Of a stretch of DNA of 44,721 nucleotides, positions 1 through 9,043 are shown piece by piece; position 1 is the first letter of the stretch; every line of letters starts with the position of its first letter. The stretch is from Nitrospirales bacterium. GTDB taxonomy: Bacteria; Nitrospirota; Nitrospiria; Nitrospirales; UBA8639. The DNA is taken from NCBI GenBank assembly GCA_021604005.1, contig BQIV01000038.1, forward strand, positions 1 to 44,721, written 5' to 3'. The notes beneath the pieces were generated by a model that was not told where the DNA came from, did no database searches, and saw only the letters and a list, made by a program, of their open reading frames with translations. A program made the position numbers and the translations under genes.

Positions 1-145
1 ACGAACCCCGGCAGAATGCAAAAATCTAGGACCATAAGAAATGCATACGAATAAGGGAATGGGAATGAGTAATGTTCTTGAGCAAAAGCTCTTCTGACAC
101 CACGACTTCCCAGATGAATAGGTCTTCATGAAAAGTTAAAATACT
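1..145. repeat. Left copy of ~145-bp terminal inverted repeat
   Basis: This sequence reappears in reverse complement at 44446-44590. Base p here pairs with base 44591-p there. Mismatches fall only at 25, 55, 64, 70 and 142, giving 140/145 identity. A small palindrome (GAGC-AAAA-GCTC, 80-91) lies inside. No protein is evident in it. The repeat starts at the first base of the window, so it probably continues outside. Confidence 0.93.
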
Positions 146-184
146 ATATGTATGTTTGTCATATGCTCGTGAGTCTGGATATCA

Positions 185-1261
185 ATGGCTGATCAGAGCA
201 TTTCACACATTGTCGTCCGAGCGCCTAATTGGATCGGTGATGCGGTCATGTGTACACCGGCTCTTATGGATATACGGGAATACTACCCGCATGCCAAGAT
301 TACCTTATGGGCAAGGCCTGCCATTGCAGAGTTATTACGAGATCATCCTAGCATCAATGCGGTGTTGTTGTATCAGCATCAGAATGCCCATGCAGGAATG
401 AGGGGGAAGGTACGTCTCATTCAAGAGCTGCGGGCGCAAGAATTTCAGGTCGCCATTCTTCTGCAGAATGCCTTTGAGGCAGCCTTTCTTTCTCTGTGTG
501 CCGGCATTCCCCATCGGTGGGGCTATGGCACTGATGGGCGAAGTGTGTTGCTTACTAAAGCGGTGCCGGTGGAACGCGGCAAAAAAGATCTGCATCAAGT
601 CCGGTATTATCAGCGCTTCATTCAGCAAGCATTAGGACGTACGTTCCCACGTCGCATGCAACTCGTGGCATGTGATCATGATGAAGATTCTGTGAATCAA
701 CATTTTCCGGAAGTTGTCGTTCGGAATGGAGAGTATTTGATTGGCCTCAATCCCGGCTCCGTCTATGGTTCATCGAAACGATGGTTGCCTGAACGATTTG
801 CCGAGTTGGCTGACCGCGTGCTGGATCACATTCGACAGTTTGCTGGCTCTGCGGTAACAGTGAAATGTGTGCTTGTCGGGGGAGCTGGAGAGGAGTCACT
901 GGCGAATAGCATTGCCTCGTTGATGCAGGCCACGCCAATCGTCCTATCCGGAAAAACCACGTTGCGCGAACTCATGGTGATTATTAAACGGTGTTCGCTT
1001 TTTATTACTAACGATACAGGTCCGATGCACATTGCCGCGGCATTGAATGTTCCCCTTGTGGCCATTTTTGGATCAACGGATCCTGGGTATACGGCTCCGT
1101 TCGGTTTGGAGGATGTGGTGGTCCAGGAGACCGTCAGGTGTGCACCATGTTTCTTGCGCTCCTGCCCGATTGACCATCGCTGTATGACACAAATAACGGT
1201 TCAGCAAGCCTATGAGATGGCTCTTCGTCAACTTGCAAAAGCAGGTGGGAGCAAATCGTGA
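185..1261 (+). CDS. waaF: Lipopolysaccharide heptosyltransferase II (GT9)
   Basis: A 358-residue GT9 enzyme that transfers the second L-glycero-D-manno-heptose from ADP-heptose to the LPS inner core on the cytoplasmic face of the inner membrane. Visible signatures are RAPNWIGDAVMCTPA near residues 12-26, typical of WaaF, the nucleotide-sugar motif TNDTGPMHIAAAL near residue 275, and a C-terminal Cys cluster (C-x2-C-x4-C-x5-C) seen in many WaaF proteins. Length is normal for the family. The ATG has only a weak Shine-Dalgarno sequence. The stop codon overlaps the gmhB start by 4 bp, so the two are translationally coupled. It is the first gene of the glycan locus. Confidence 0.93.
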   Translation: MADQSISHIVVRAPNWIGDAVMCTPALMDIREYYPHAKITLWARPAIAELLRDHPSINAVLLYQHQNAHAGMRGKVRLIQELRAQEFQVAILLQNAFEAAFLSLCAGIPHRWGYGTDGRSVLLTKAVPVERGKKDLHQVRYYQRFIQQALGRTFPRRMQLVACDHDEDSVNQHFPEVVVRNGEYLIGLNPGSVYGSSKRWLPERFAELADRVLDHIRQFAGSAVTVKCVLVGGAGEESLANSIASLMQATPIVLSGKTTLRELMVIIKRCSLFITNDTGPMHIAAALNVPLVAIFGSTDPGYTAPFGLEDVVVQETVRCAPCFLRSCPIDHRCMTQITVQQAYEMALRQLAKAGGSKS

Positions 1262-1839
1262 AGCATCAGGGCATTACGGTATTTGTCGATCGTGACGGAA
1301 CCTTAAACGAAGATCCCGGGTACTTGTCGAATCCCGATGCGCTAGTATTGTATCCCGGTGTGGTTGAAGCCGTTGCCAGATTAAAGCAGGCGGAGTGTGC
1401 TGTGATACTCGTCACGAATCAATCTGGAATCGGTCGAGGGTATTTCAGCCAAGTCGACTTGCGGGCTATTCATGATAAGCTTGAACGTTTGTTGCGTGAA
1501 GGGGGAGGGGGCTTGGATGGAATTTTTTTCTGTCCTCATCTTCCTGACGCAGGTTGTGAGTGTCGTAAGCCGAACCCCGGGCTTATCCATCAGGCCGTTG
1601 AGTCGTTACAGGTTTCAGTGACTCGTAGCTATATGGTTGGTGATAAGCGGAGTGATATGGAGTTAGCCAATAATATTGGAGCGATTGGTGTCTTGGTGAA
1701 TACGAGTTCCGTGAGTCAAGACGCGATAGATGCGAAGAGGCGAGGAGAGCTAAGAATCGAATGCATTACTTTAACTTTTCATGAGGCAGCTGAATGGATT
1801 CTTCAGGATGCACAGACGAGACAGTGGAGTAATGGATAG
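1258..1839 (+). CDS. gmhB: D-glycero-beta-D-manno-heptose 1,7-bisphosphate 7-phosphatase (HAD)
   Basis: A 193-residue HAD phosphatase that removes the 7-phosphate of heptose 1,7-bisphosphate during ADP-heptose synthesis, so it supplies the donor for the neighbouring heptosyltransferases. HAD motif I is D11-R-D13-G-T, motif II is the VTNQSG stretch near residue 53, and the acidic motif GDKRSD is near residue 128. Zinc-loop ligands C92-P-H94 and C100-E-C102 are present, as expected for GmhB. The start is GTG, overlapping the waaF stop in the arrangement GTGA. A histidinol-phosphatase role is formally possible, but the context favours GmhB. Confidence 0.92.
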   Translation: MKHQGITVFVDRDGTLNEDPGYLSNPDALVLYPGVVEAVARLKQAECAVILVTNQSGIGRGYFSQVDLRAIHDKLERLLREGGGGLDGIFFCPHLPDAGCECRKPNPGLIHQAVESLQVSVTRSYMVGDKRSDMELANNIGAIGVLVNTSSVSQDAIDAKRRGELRIECITLTFHEAAEWILQDAQTRQWSNG

Positions 1840-1934
1840 GTCTGTGTAGCACCGTGTCTCTTAATCTTTTTCATTTACTCATAATTCTAAACCGCTACAT
1901 TAACTAATGGATTTCACTGTAGACTGGTCTGTGT

Positions 1935-3029
1935 ATGATTCCTGAGCCGAAGCGAATACTGCTTTTGAAGCCCAGTTCTCTAGGAGATATCGTACACGCT
2001 CTTCCAACGCTTGCGTCATTACGTCGACGCTATCCTTTGGCAAGAATTACGTGGTTGATCAAAGAGGAGTGGGCTGAACTGTTGGAAGGCAATCCAGATG
2101 TTGATGAAATCATTCCTGTGAATTTTCGTTTGCGGTACTGGCCTTCGTTAGTTCGTCGGGTTCGCCAGGGGAAATACGATATGGTTATTGACCTTCAAGG
2201 ACTATTTCGAACGGGACTCCTTGCCGGTCTTTCCGGTGCGTCTGAACGAGTTGGATTTGCTGCGGGACGAGAAGCGAGTCCATGGTTTTATACACAACGG
2301 GTGAAATTACCCTTGCCGATGGATCGTGCATGGCGTCTTCTTGACATGCATGCAGTCGATAGAAATTTAGCGATTGCTCGGTATCTTGGAGCAGAGACAG
2401 ACACTCCGACTTTTCGGCTCCCTGATATCGAAGATGATCGGCGCAGTATTCGTCAACAGTTGGATGAAGCTGGAGTGAAAATGGACGATCGACTCATTGC
2501 GCTCGCGCCATTATCTCGAGAAGATATTAAAAATTGGCCATTGGATCGCTATGTGGATCTGACGCACAAACTGGTGCAGTGGCCGAATTGTAAGGTCGTG
2601 GTGCTTGGTTCATCTGCTCAGCACTGGATCATGGAGAAATTTTCTCGCGTGACGAAAGAGCAGTGCATTGATATGGTAGGGACGCTTCGTCTACGTCAAA
2701 TTGGGAGTCTCATGCGTGAGGTGGATGTACTGATTGCGAACGATTCGGCTCCCGTCCATCTTGCCGTGGCCGTAGGGGTTCCAGTTGTCGGGCTGTACGG
2801 TCCGACTCATGCTGGTGCGACTGGACCGTACAGGATAAGTGTACATCGGTCATTGCATACGCAAACGGCCCTCGCTTGTCGTCCCTGCGGACAAACCACC
2901 TGTCATCATGCCAAGGAAAAAGAATGCCTGACGATGATTTCCGTTGCTGAAGTCATGAGTGCGGTCGAATCCATTCTGGCTGAGACCAGCGCGAGCAACA
3001 CGCAGGTTACTGAACAACATCACTCATAA
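1935..3029 (+). CDS. waaC: Lipopolysaccharide heptosyltransferase I-like (GT9)
   Basis: A 364-residue GT9 enzyme. The N-terminus LLLKPSSLGDIVHALPTLAS (residues 9-28) matches the WaaC pattern K-x-SSLGD-(I/V)-(I/V)H, pointing to transfer of the first heptose onto Kdo. The donor-site motif IANDSAPVHLAVAVGVP lies near residue 270, with Ser-Ala in place of the usual Thr-Gly. A Cys cluster (C-x2-C-x4-C-x7-C) lies near the C-terminus. It follows gmhB after 95 bp on the same strand. Assignment as WaaC rather than another GT9 paralogue rests on the N-terminal motif only. Confidence 0.85.
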   Translation: MIPEPKRILLLKPSSLGDIVHALPTLASLRRRYPLARITWLIKEEWAELLEGNPDVDEIIPVNFRLRYWPSLVRRVRQGKYDMVIDLQGLFRTGLLAGLSGASERVGFAAGREASPWFYTQRVKLPLPMDRAWRLLDMHAVDRNLAIARYLGAETDTPTFRLPDIEDDRRSIRQQLDEAGVKMDDRLIALAPLSREDIKNWPLDRYVDLTHKLVQWPNCKVVVLGSSAQHWIMEKFSRVTKEQCIDMVGTLRLRQIGSLMREVDVLIANDSAPVHLAVAVGVPVVGLYGPTHAGATGPYRISVHRSLHTQTALACRPCGQTTCHHAKEKECLTMISVAEVMSAVESILAETSASNTQVTEQHHS

Positions 3030-3087
3030 TTGGTTGGCTGTGTGGGGTAGGAGAAAAATGAAGTCTGGAGGAAAGAATGTGTGATCG

Positions 3088-3858
3088 ATGACGAATCGTC
3101 CCAAAGTTTCTGCCGTCGTGATTGCCTTCAATGATGAAGCAAACATGCGTGACTGTTTAGAGAGTTTGGACTGGGCTGATGAAATCATCGTTGTGGATTC
3201 TTATAGTACAGACCAGACAACGAACATTAGTCTCGAATATACAGATAAGGTCTATCAGCATACCTTTCAGGGGTTTGGACGGTTACGAAACGAAGCCATG
3301 TCGCATGCGACGTATGATTGGGTATTTAGCCTCGACACCGATGAACGTGCAACGCCGGAAGTCCGTGACGAAGTTCGCCGTTATTTAGCGGAAGGTCCGA
3401 AGGCGCAAGCATATTTTGTCCCACGACTCAATCACTTTCTTGGCCGGTGGGTTACGCATTGTGGGTGGTACCCTGATTATCGACAACCACAATTTTTTCA
3501 CAAATCTCATATGCGGTATCACGATGATCTTGTGCACGAGAGCTATACCGTAACCGGGCAAACCGGCTACTTTACGAATCATGTGCGGCAATATCCCTTT
3601 CGTAATATCGATCAGTATTTTATGAAAATGGATCGATATTCGTCCTTAATGTCCGAAGAGATGCGAAAGCGTGGCCGTGAATTCCATCGTCACCAACTGA
3701 TTTCTCATCCGCTGTTCACATTTTTTAAAATGTATGTGTTGCGTTTGGGGTTTCTTGATGGAAAACCTGGCCTCGTATTGTCCGGGCTGTATGCCTACTA
3801 TACGTTTGTCAAATACGCCAAATTGTGGGAACTGACTCATCGTGAGTCTTCCTGTTGA
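3088..3858 (+). CDS. WaaE/KdtX-like family 2 glycosyltransferase
   Basis: A 256-residue GT2 (GT-A fold) enzyme. The N-terminal donor-binding core contains SAVVIAFNDEANMRDCLESL and DEIIVVDSYSTDQT, followed by the metal-binding motif SLDTDERA near residue 82. The C-terminal aromatic segment (TFFKMYVLR and YTFVKYAKLWE) is typical of WaaE/KdtX-like LPS core transferases that add glucose or a similar sugar to the inner core. It is clearly paralogous to the gene at 5904. A GGAGG lies about 17 bp upstream of the ATG, which is long. The 3' end overlaps the next gene by 17 bp. Confidence 0.85.
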   Translation: MTNRPKVSAVVIAFNDEANMRDCLESLDWADEIIVVDSYSTDQTTNISLEYTDKVYQHTFQGFGRLRNEAMSHATYDWVFSLDTDERATPEVRDEVRRYLAEGPKAQAYFVPRLNHFLGRWVTHCGWYPDYRQPQFFHKSHMRYHDDLVHESYTVTGQTGYFTNHVRQYPFRNIDQYFMKMDRYSSLMSEEMRKRGREFHRHQLISHPLFTFFKMYVLRLGFLDGKPGLVLSGLYAYYTFVKYAKLWELTHRESSC

Positions 3859-5065
3859 TGCAAGAACGCCTGCCCGGATGGGGTCAATGAGATCAGGTAT
3901 TTCGGGGAGCTCAAGACCATCGAATCGTCCATTACGAATTTTGCATTCTGAATCCTCTATGGAGCTTGGTGGTCAGGAATTTCGTATTCTTCATGAAGTG
4001 CGTGGCATGGTAAAGCAAGGCCATTATGTCGTTCTCGCCGTGCAACCACGCAGTCAACTGGCCATGCGTGCGAAGCAACAGGGTCTTGTTGTCGAAGAAG
4101 TGACCATGAGTCGTGTCAGATGGGTGTGGCTCATTGTGGTCTTTCTCAAGCTCATTGCACGGCATCATATTCAAGTCGTGAATACCCATGGATCGATTGA
4201 CAGTTGGACGGCGGCCATTGCGGGCCGTATTTCCCATTGCCGCCCGCTGATCATCCGCACTCGCCATAAGTCCACGATGATTGCCAAGACATGGCGTCAT
4301 CATGTGTTGTATCAACACTTGCCTCACGCTGTCGTGACGACTGGAGAGGCAGTCAAGGATCTCGTGATGCGGCAGACGGATGTCCCGGGTGAGCGAGTCA
4401 TCTCCATTCCAACCGGGGTCGACTTGGAGATATTTCGGTGTAATCTGGAAGAGCACAGTCGTAAGACTCAGTCCTCCATAGCTGAGCGGACTGTTGTGAT
4501 CGGAACCGTGACGTTTTTCAGGACGTATAAAGGATTATCGTATCTCTTAGAGGCATTTCACATGGTGTTGTCTCAAGTGCCAGATCTCGTTTTGCATATT
4601 GTTGGTGATGGGCCGGACTATGCGTCGATCGTCCGTAAACGGGATGAGCTGGGAATGCAAGATCGTGTCGTGTTGACCGGGTATCGAGAGGATGTCGCGT
4701 CACAGTTAGCGACGATGGATGTGTTTGTCTTGCCATCGATTGAGGCTGAAGGCGTCCCGCAAAGTTTGACGCAAGCGATGGCGATGGGGATTGCGGCCAT
4801 TGCGACAGACGTGGGGAGTATTCGAGAGGTTGTCCAGCATGAAGCAACTGGACTTTTGGTGGAGGCCAGAAACAGTGACGCACTCGCTCAAGCCATGATT
4901 CGTCTTGTCACGAATCAACAGCTTCGAGATGACTTAGGGCAAGCGGCCAGAACACATATTGAGCGGGCCTATAGCTTTACGGGCATGCTTGCGCGAACCG
5001 AATCCGTCTATCGGGAGTTTCTTGAGCAACGGGCGTTAGCAGGCATAAACGAGAGTAGTCGATGA
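3842..5065 (+). CDS. Family 4 glycosyltransferase (GT-B)
   Basis: A 407-residue retaining GT4 enzyme. An N-terminal acceptor domain begins at LRILHSESSMELGGQEFRI. The C-terminal Glycos_transf_1 domain has VIGTVTFFRTYKGLSYLLEA near residue 219 and the E-x7-E region VLPSIEAEGVPQSLTQAMAM near residue 297. The product probably transfers a hexose from a nucleotide sugar to the LPS core or a glycan chain. The GTG start at 3842 overlaps the previous gene by 17 bp. An internal ATG at 3878 would avoid the overlap. The stop overlaps the next gene start by 4 bp. Sugar specificity cannot be read from the sequence. Confidence 0.83.
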   Translation: MSLPVDARTPARMGSMRSGISGSSRPSNRPLRILHSESSMELGGQEFRILHEVRGMVKQGHYVVLAVQPRSQLAMRAKQQGLVVEEVTMSRVRWVWLIVVFLKLIARHHIQVVNTHGSIDSWTAAIAGRISHCRPLIIRTRHKSTMIAKTWRHHVLYQHLPHAVVTTGEAVKDLVMRQTDVPGERVISIPTGVDLEIFRCNLEEHSRKTQSSIAERTVVIGTVTFFRTYKGLSYLLEAFHMVLSQVPDLVLHIVGDGPDYASIVRKRDELGMQDRVVLTGYREDVASQLATMDVFVLPSIEAEGVPQSLTQAMAMGIAAIATDVGSIREVVQHEATGLLVEARNSDALAQAMIRLVTNQQLRDDLGQAARTHIERAYSFTGMLARTESVYREFLEQRALAGINESSR

Positions 5066-5901
5066 AAGTCAGCGGATTTACTTTTATTCGAAACGCCATT
5101 CAATATGATTTTCCGATTATTGAAGCGATTCAATCCGTCTTGCCTGTTGTCGACGAATTTATTGTAAATGTTGGAAATTCGGACGATGATACATTGGGCT
5201 TAATCCGGTCTCTCGACGATGTGCGCATCAAGATTGTTGAAAGTGTGTGGGATGACACCTTGAAACACGATGGGAAAATCTTAGGGCAGCAACAGGATAT
5301 TGCGCTTTCACATTGCTCAGGGGACTGGGCCTTTCTCGTTCAAGGTGATGAAGTGATTCATGAAGATGACCTGCCGGCCATTCAAGAGGCGATGACGACA
5401 TACATGTCTCACGAGCATATTCTCGGGCTGGTCTTTCGTGTGATTCATTTTAAGGGAGACTATTGGTCTGTCGATCCATGGATGTATCGGAAGGCCACAA
5501 GAATTATTCGCACAAACAGAAATCTTTACTCTTCCGCGGACGGGTGTGATTTTCGAACCGACCAGTCGTCACGAATGATCAAGTCATGTTCATCCGGACA
5601 GATGATTGCCGCGCGCGTCTTTCATTATGGGTGGGTGAAGGATCACGAGACGTTTCGTGCCAAAAAACGGGTTATGGAGTCCTGGTGGCATGGAAATACG
5701 CGTACACCTGAAGAATTGGACCGGGAAGCGGTGCTGCAAGCGCAATTTCCGAATTATTCAATTCTCAAGGATTTTCATGGGAATCATCCATGCGTCATGC
5801 ACCCGCGGCTTGCTCGTGCGCAGAAATTACGCCCAAGACACAATCGTTGGTTGAATTGGAAGTTTTATCGTGAAATCATGCAGCATGGATTTAAAGGGTA
5901 G
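5062..5901 (+). CDS. Divergent family 2-type glycosyltransferase
   Basis: A 279-residue protein with a GT2-like start (KVSGFTFIRNAIQYDFPIIE) and a probable donor loop LVQGDEVIHE near residue 94, where the usual D-x-D is replaced by Q-G-D-E. The middle contains KATRIIRTNRN and basic, aromatic segments as in bacterial glycosyltransferases acting on cell-surface glycans. It overlaps the preceding gene by 4 bp (ATGA) and is followed 2 bp later by the next gene, so it is part of the same transcript. The acceptor is unknown. Fold and family placement are inferred from motifs only. Confidence 0.75.
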   Translation: MKVSGFTFIRNAIQYDFPIIEAIQSVLPVVDEFIVNVGNSDDDTLGLIRSLDDVRIKIVESVWDDTLKHDGKILGQQQDIALSHCSGDWAFLVQGDEVIHEDDLPAIQEAMTTYMSHEHILGLVFRVIHFKGDYWSVDPWMYRKATRIIRTNRNLYSSADGCDFRTDQSSRMIKSCSSGQMIAARVFHYGWVKDHETFRAKKRVMESWWHGNTRTPEELDREAVLQAQFPNYSILKDFHGNHPCVMHPRLARAQKLRPRHNRWLNWKFYREIMQHGFKG

Positions 5902-5903
5902 CC

Positions 5904-6668
5904 ATGCACGCACGCCCAACTATCGCAGCTTTGGTCATTACAAAAAATGAGGAACGACATATTGCTGAATGTCTAGAAAGCGTGACTTGGGTCGATGAGA
6001 TTATTCTTGTTGATGCACAAAGTACGGATGGTACCGTTGCGATTGCCAAAAGGTTTACGGATTGTGTGTTCATTCGACCGTGGCCTGGATTTGGGCCGCA
6101 AAAGAATTTTGGTATGGAGCACGTCACCTCTGACTGGATTGTGATCGTAGATGCCGATGAGCGCGTGAGTGTGGAATTGGCCAAGGAAATCCAAGAAACT
6201 CTTACGACGGTTTCGGATGACCGTGCGGCTTTTCGTGTTCCACGGCGAAATTACTTCTACGGCCAATGGGTTCGATGGGGTGGCGCGTACCCTGACTATC
6301 AAATTCGTCTCGTTCGGAGAGGCAAGGCGCAGTATAATGACGTGGCTGTTCATGAAAATTTACTCGTTGATGGCCAGATTGGAACTCTCTCCGCTCATTT
6401 GGATCACCATACGGAAAGACAGATTACGGATCATTTCAGGAAGTTTAATCTCTATACGACGTTGGCAGCTTCGGAGAAAGGCAAATCACAACAATCTGTC
6501 GCTTGGTATCATTTGGTGTGTAACCCATTGGTGATTTTTTTCAAGACGTATGTTGTAAAAAAAGGCTATCGAGATGGGACGCGAGGAGTCATTTTTGCCG
6601 TATTTGCCAGCATGTATACCTTTGTCAAATATACAAAACTTCTAGAAACCCACGTAGTAAAAAAATAA
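5904..6668 (+). CDS. WaaE/KdtX-like family 2 glycosyltransferase (second copy)
   Basis: A 254-residue GT2 enzyme paralogous to the one at 3088. It has IAALVITKNEERHIAECLES, VDEIILVDAQSTDGT and the metal motif IVDADERVS near residue 80, then VRWGGAYPDYQIRL and a C-terminal FFKTYVVKK / YTFVKYTKLLE segment matching its paralogue. This family adds hexoses to LPS inner-core heptose. The start ATG lies 2 bp after the preceding stop codon. Two WaaE-like enzymes in one locus suggest two distinct core-branch additions, but which sugar each adds is not evident. Confidence 0.85.
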   Translation: MHARPTIAALVITKNEERHIAECLESVTWVDEIILVDAQSTDGTVAIAKRFTDCVFIRPWPGFGPQKNFGMEHVTSDWIVIVDADERVSVELAKEIQETLTTVSDDRAAFRVPRRNYFYGQWVRWGGAYPDYQIRLVRRGKAQYNDVAVHENLLVDGQIGTLSAHLDHHTERQITDHFRKFNLYTTLAASEKGKSQQSVAWYHLVCNPLVIFFKTYVVKKGYRDGTRGVIFAVFASMYTFVKYTKLLETHVVKK

Positions 6669-6764
6669 CGAAACGATGCGACAGTATTTGAATCGACGTG
6701 CGTATCGGTCACGGGGATGAAGCGAATGAACTGGCATGCAGCAACACATAAAGATTAACCACGT

Positions 6765-7859
6765 ATGAAGATTGTGATTGCTGCGTGGCATTTGAACGAT
6801 GTCAATGTTGGTCTTGGACGATATACGCGTAATTTGATTGAAGCTCTTGGTCGCGTTGATCGGAACAATGAATATGATATTCTCATGCCCGTCAAGGCCT
6901 CGAATTTTCCTTCCTATCCAAACGTCCATTACTGGTTCTGTCGTTACCCTGTGTTTAAAAGACGATTTTGGGAACAATTTGCAACGATGGGTGTGGGACG
7001 TTACGATCTCCTGCATTTTCCCTATGATTCGTGTATTGCCCTCAAGCGGGGAAAGTTTATTGTTACCATTCATGATGTCAAGCCGTTGCTGTATCCAAAG
7101 CCGAAGAAACATGTCAATTTCTACAGTCTGATGAAGCGCTTGTATCTTCCTCGTCCTTTCGAGACGATCGATCATGTCATTACCGTGTCAGACTGTTCGC
7201 GGAACGATATTGTGAAGAACCTTGGTGTGTCAGAAGATCGGGTGACGGTTATTCCGCAAGGGGTTGAACCGAATATTTTTATGCCGTTACCGACTGATGT
7301 TGCTCAAGAACAGCCGGAGGCGCCATACGTGTTGTGTGTGGCTGGGGCTGATCCGACAAAAAATATTCAGTCGCTTATTCTTGCCTTTTCGTTGTTGCCG
7401 GAAAAACTTCGGCACGATCATCAATTAATGCTTGTTGGAGATCTTAAAAAACAGGATGACCTTCTTCGATTGGTAAAGGAAAAAGGAATTGAGACGCAAA
7501 CGGTGTTTGCCGGCATTGTGTCGGATCAGCAATTGGTTCGGTATTATCAATATGCGGAGGTCTTCGTCTTTCCTTCCCTCTATGAAGGGTTCGGGCTGCC
7601 TGTGCTGGAGGCCATGGCTTGCGGCTGTCCGGTTGTCTGTTCGAATACATCCTCATTGCCTGAAGTCGTTGGTGAGGCCGCAATGATGGTCGGTCCCTTA
7701 GATATTACGGCCTTGGAATATGCGATGCGGCAAGTCCTCAGTGATTCAACGCTTCGGCACCGAATGCGAGAGGCCGGTCTGCAACGAGCCAAACAGTTTT
7801 CTTGGAATCAAACGGCAACTCGCACAGTTGAACTCTATGAACGTGTTGTGGGGCACTGA
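6765..7859 (+). CDS. Family 4 glycosyltransferase, mannosyltransferase-like
   Basis: A 364-residue GT-B enzyme. The N-terminus MKIVIAAWHLNDVNVGLGRY includes the glycine-rich acceptor loop. The interface segment VITVSDCSRNDIVKNLGV with VIPQGVEPNIF is near residues 138-172. The C-terminal domain has VAGADPTKNIQSLILAF and the catalytic E-x7-E stretch FPSLYEGFGLPVLEAMACG near residue 267. This pattern is common in mannosyl- or rhamnosyltransferases of O-antigen and core assembly. It is separated from the previous gene by 96 bp that may hold its own signals. Donor identity is a guess from family resemblance. Confidence 0.85.
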   Translation: MKIVIAAWHLNDVNVGLGRYTRNLIEALGRVDRNNEYDILMPVKASNFPSYPNVHYWFCRYPVFKRRFWEQFATMGVGRYDLLHFPYDSCIALKRGKFIVTIHDVKPLLYPKPKKHVNFYSLMKRLYLPRPFETIDHVITVSDCSRNDIVKNLGVSEDRVTVIPQGVEPNIFMPLPTDVAQEQPEAPYVLCVAGADPTKNIQSLILAFSLLPEKLRHDHQLMLVGDLKKQDDLLRLVKEKGIETQTVFAGIVSDQQLVRYYQYAEVFVFPSLYEGFGLPVLEAMACGCPVVCSNTSSLPEVVGEAAMMVGPLDITALEYAMRQVLSDSTLRHRMREAGLQRAKQFSWNQTATRTVELYERVVGH

Positions 7860-7908
7860 TCATGAGTGAAAGAAGAATCGGACCGTAATCCTTGAGAACC
7901 GTGTCTTT

Positions 7909-8973
7909 ATGTCGAGCGCGAGGCCTACACGACTCTTACTCTTAACGATACGGGCGATTGGCGATGTGGTGCTCATTACACCTATCATTCGCCAACTTCG
8001 AATGGTCTATCCCACTATGTACCTTGCGGCGCTTGCTGATGGCGCAAGCGCAAACATTCTTCAAAACAACCCACATCTCGACCGAGTATTTGTTCTTGAT
8101 CGTCGTGGGACCAAACGCCTATCCAAATTTTCACAATTCAGGCAGTGGCGGCAGCTCATTGCTGAAATCCGAGAAGAACGATTTGATACGGTTGTCGACG
8201 TATTTAGTGGACCACGAAGCGCGATGTTGGGATGGTTGTCCGGCGCCTCTCGTCGATATGGTGAAGATTATCGAAAGAGGATACGCGGATTTCTGTATAG
8301 TCATTGCATACAGGTATCTCGTGATCATCGACATTTGGTTGAACAAAAGTTGGACTTGATTCGTCCTCTAGTGGGAAACATTGATACTCATGAGGCACCG
8401 TTAGAACTGTTTCTTACTTCTGATGAGACGCAACATGCGTTGGGATTGCTTGGAGTCAACACTGGGGACTCTCAACGGCTGGTCGGTCTCGTGCCTGGTG
8501 CCGGGTCACCGTGGAGAATATGGCCGTCGGATCGGTTTGTTCAGTTAGCGGATATTCTTGCGGAGCGCTATCATGTCAACATTGTCTTAGTGGGTGGGGA
8601 TGATGATCGTGGGGTGTGCCAACGCATTGCTGAGATGATGCGCGTTTCACCAGTGAATTTGGCTGGACAGACAAGTCTGCGAGAGGCAATCGCGGTACTC
8701 GCGCAGCTTGATTTAGTCATTGCCAATGTCACTGGGCCGATGCATATTGCCTCGGCCTTAACGAAGCCTCACGTGATTGGACTGTACGGAGTGGCGGATA
8801 CGGTTCAATATGCACCCTGGGGGAGTCGTGCAAAGATGCTCACAAAAGGCAGCACCGAAGATGCCTATTGGCATCGGGTCGATTACGAGCAAGATTATCA
8901 ACGGTTATTGGAAATTTCTGTTGAAGACGTGCTGGATGTGATTCCCCACGTCATGAGCCATTGGTCAATCTAA
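7909..8973 (+). CDS. Family 9 glycosyltransferase (heptosyltransferase-like)
   Basis: A 354-residue GT9 protein with LLLLTIRAIGDVVLITPIIR at residues 8-27, the LVPGAGSPWRIWPSDRF segment near residue 200, VLVGGDDDRG, and donor motif IANVTGPMHIASALTKPHVI near residue 280. It lacks the C-terminal Cys cluster present in the other three GT9 proteins of the locus, and the donor motif reads N-V-T rather than N-D-T. It may transfer a heptose or another ADP- or dTDP-sugar to the outer core. It follows the GT4 gene after 49 bp. Confidence 0.84.
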   Translation: MSSARPTRLLLLTIRAIGDVVLITPIIRQLRMVYPTMYLAALADGASANILQNNPHLDRVFVLDRRGTKRLSKFSQFRQWRQLIAEIREERFDTVVDVFSGPRSAMLGWLSGASRRYGEDYRKRIRGFLYSHCIQVSRDHRHLVEQKLDLIRPLVGNIDTHEAPLELFLTSDETQHALGLLGVNTGDSQRLVGLVPGAGSPWRIWPSDRFVQLADILAERYHVNIVLVGGDDDRGVCQRIAEMMRVSPVNLAGQTSLREAIAVLAQLDLVIANVTGPMHIASALTKPHVIGLYGVADTVQYAPWGSRAKMLTKGSTEDAYWHRVDYEQDYQRLLEISVEDVLDVIPHVMSHWSI

Positions 8974-9043
8974 TACGCATGAACTATCTTTGCTGATGAA
9001 CCGACTTCATTTTTTGGTGTAATGAGAGTCATGTACCCTCGCG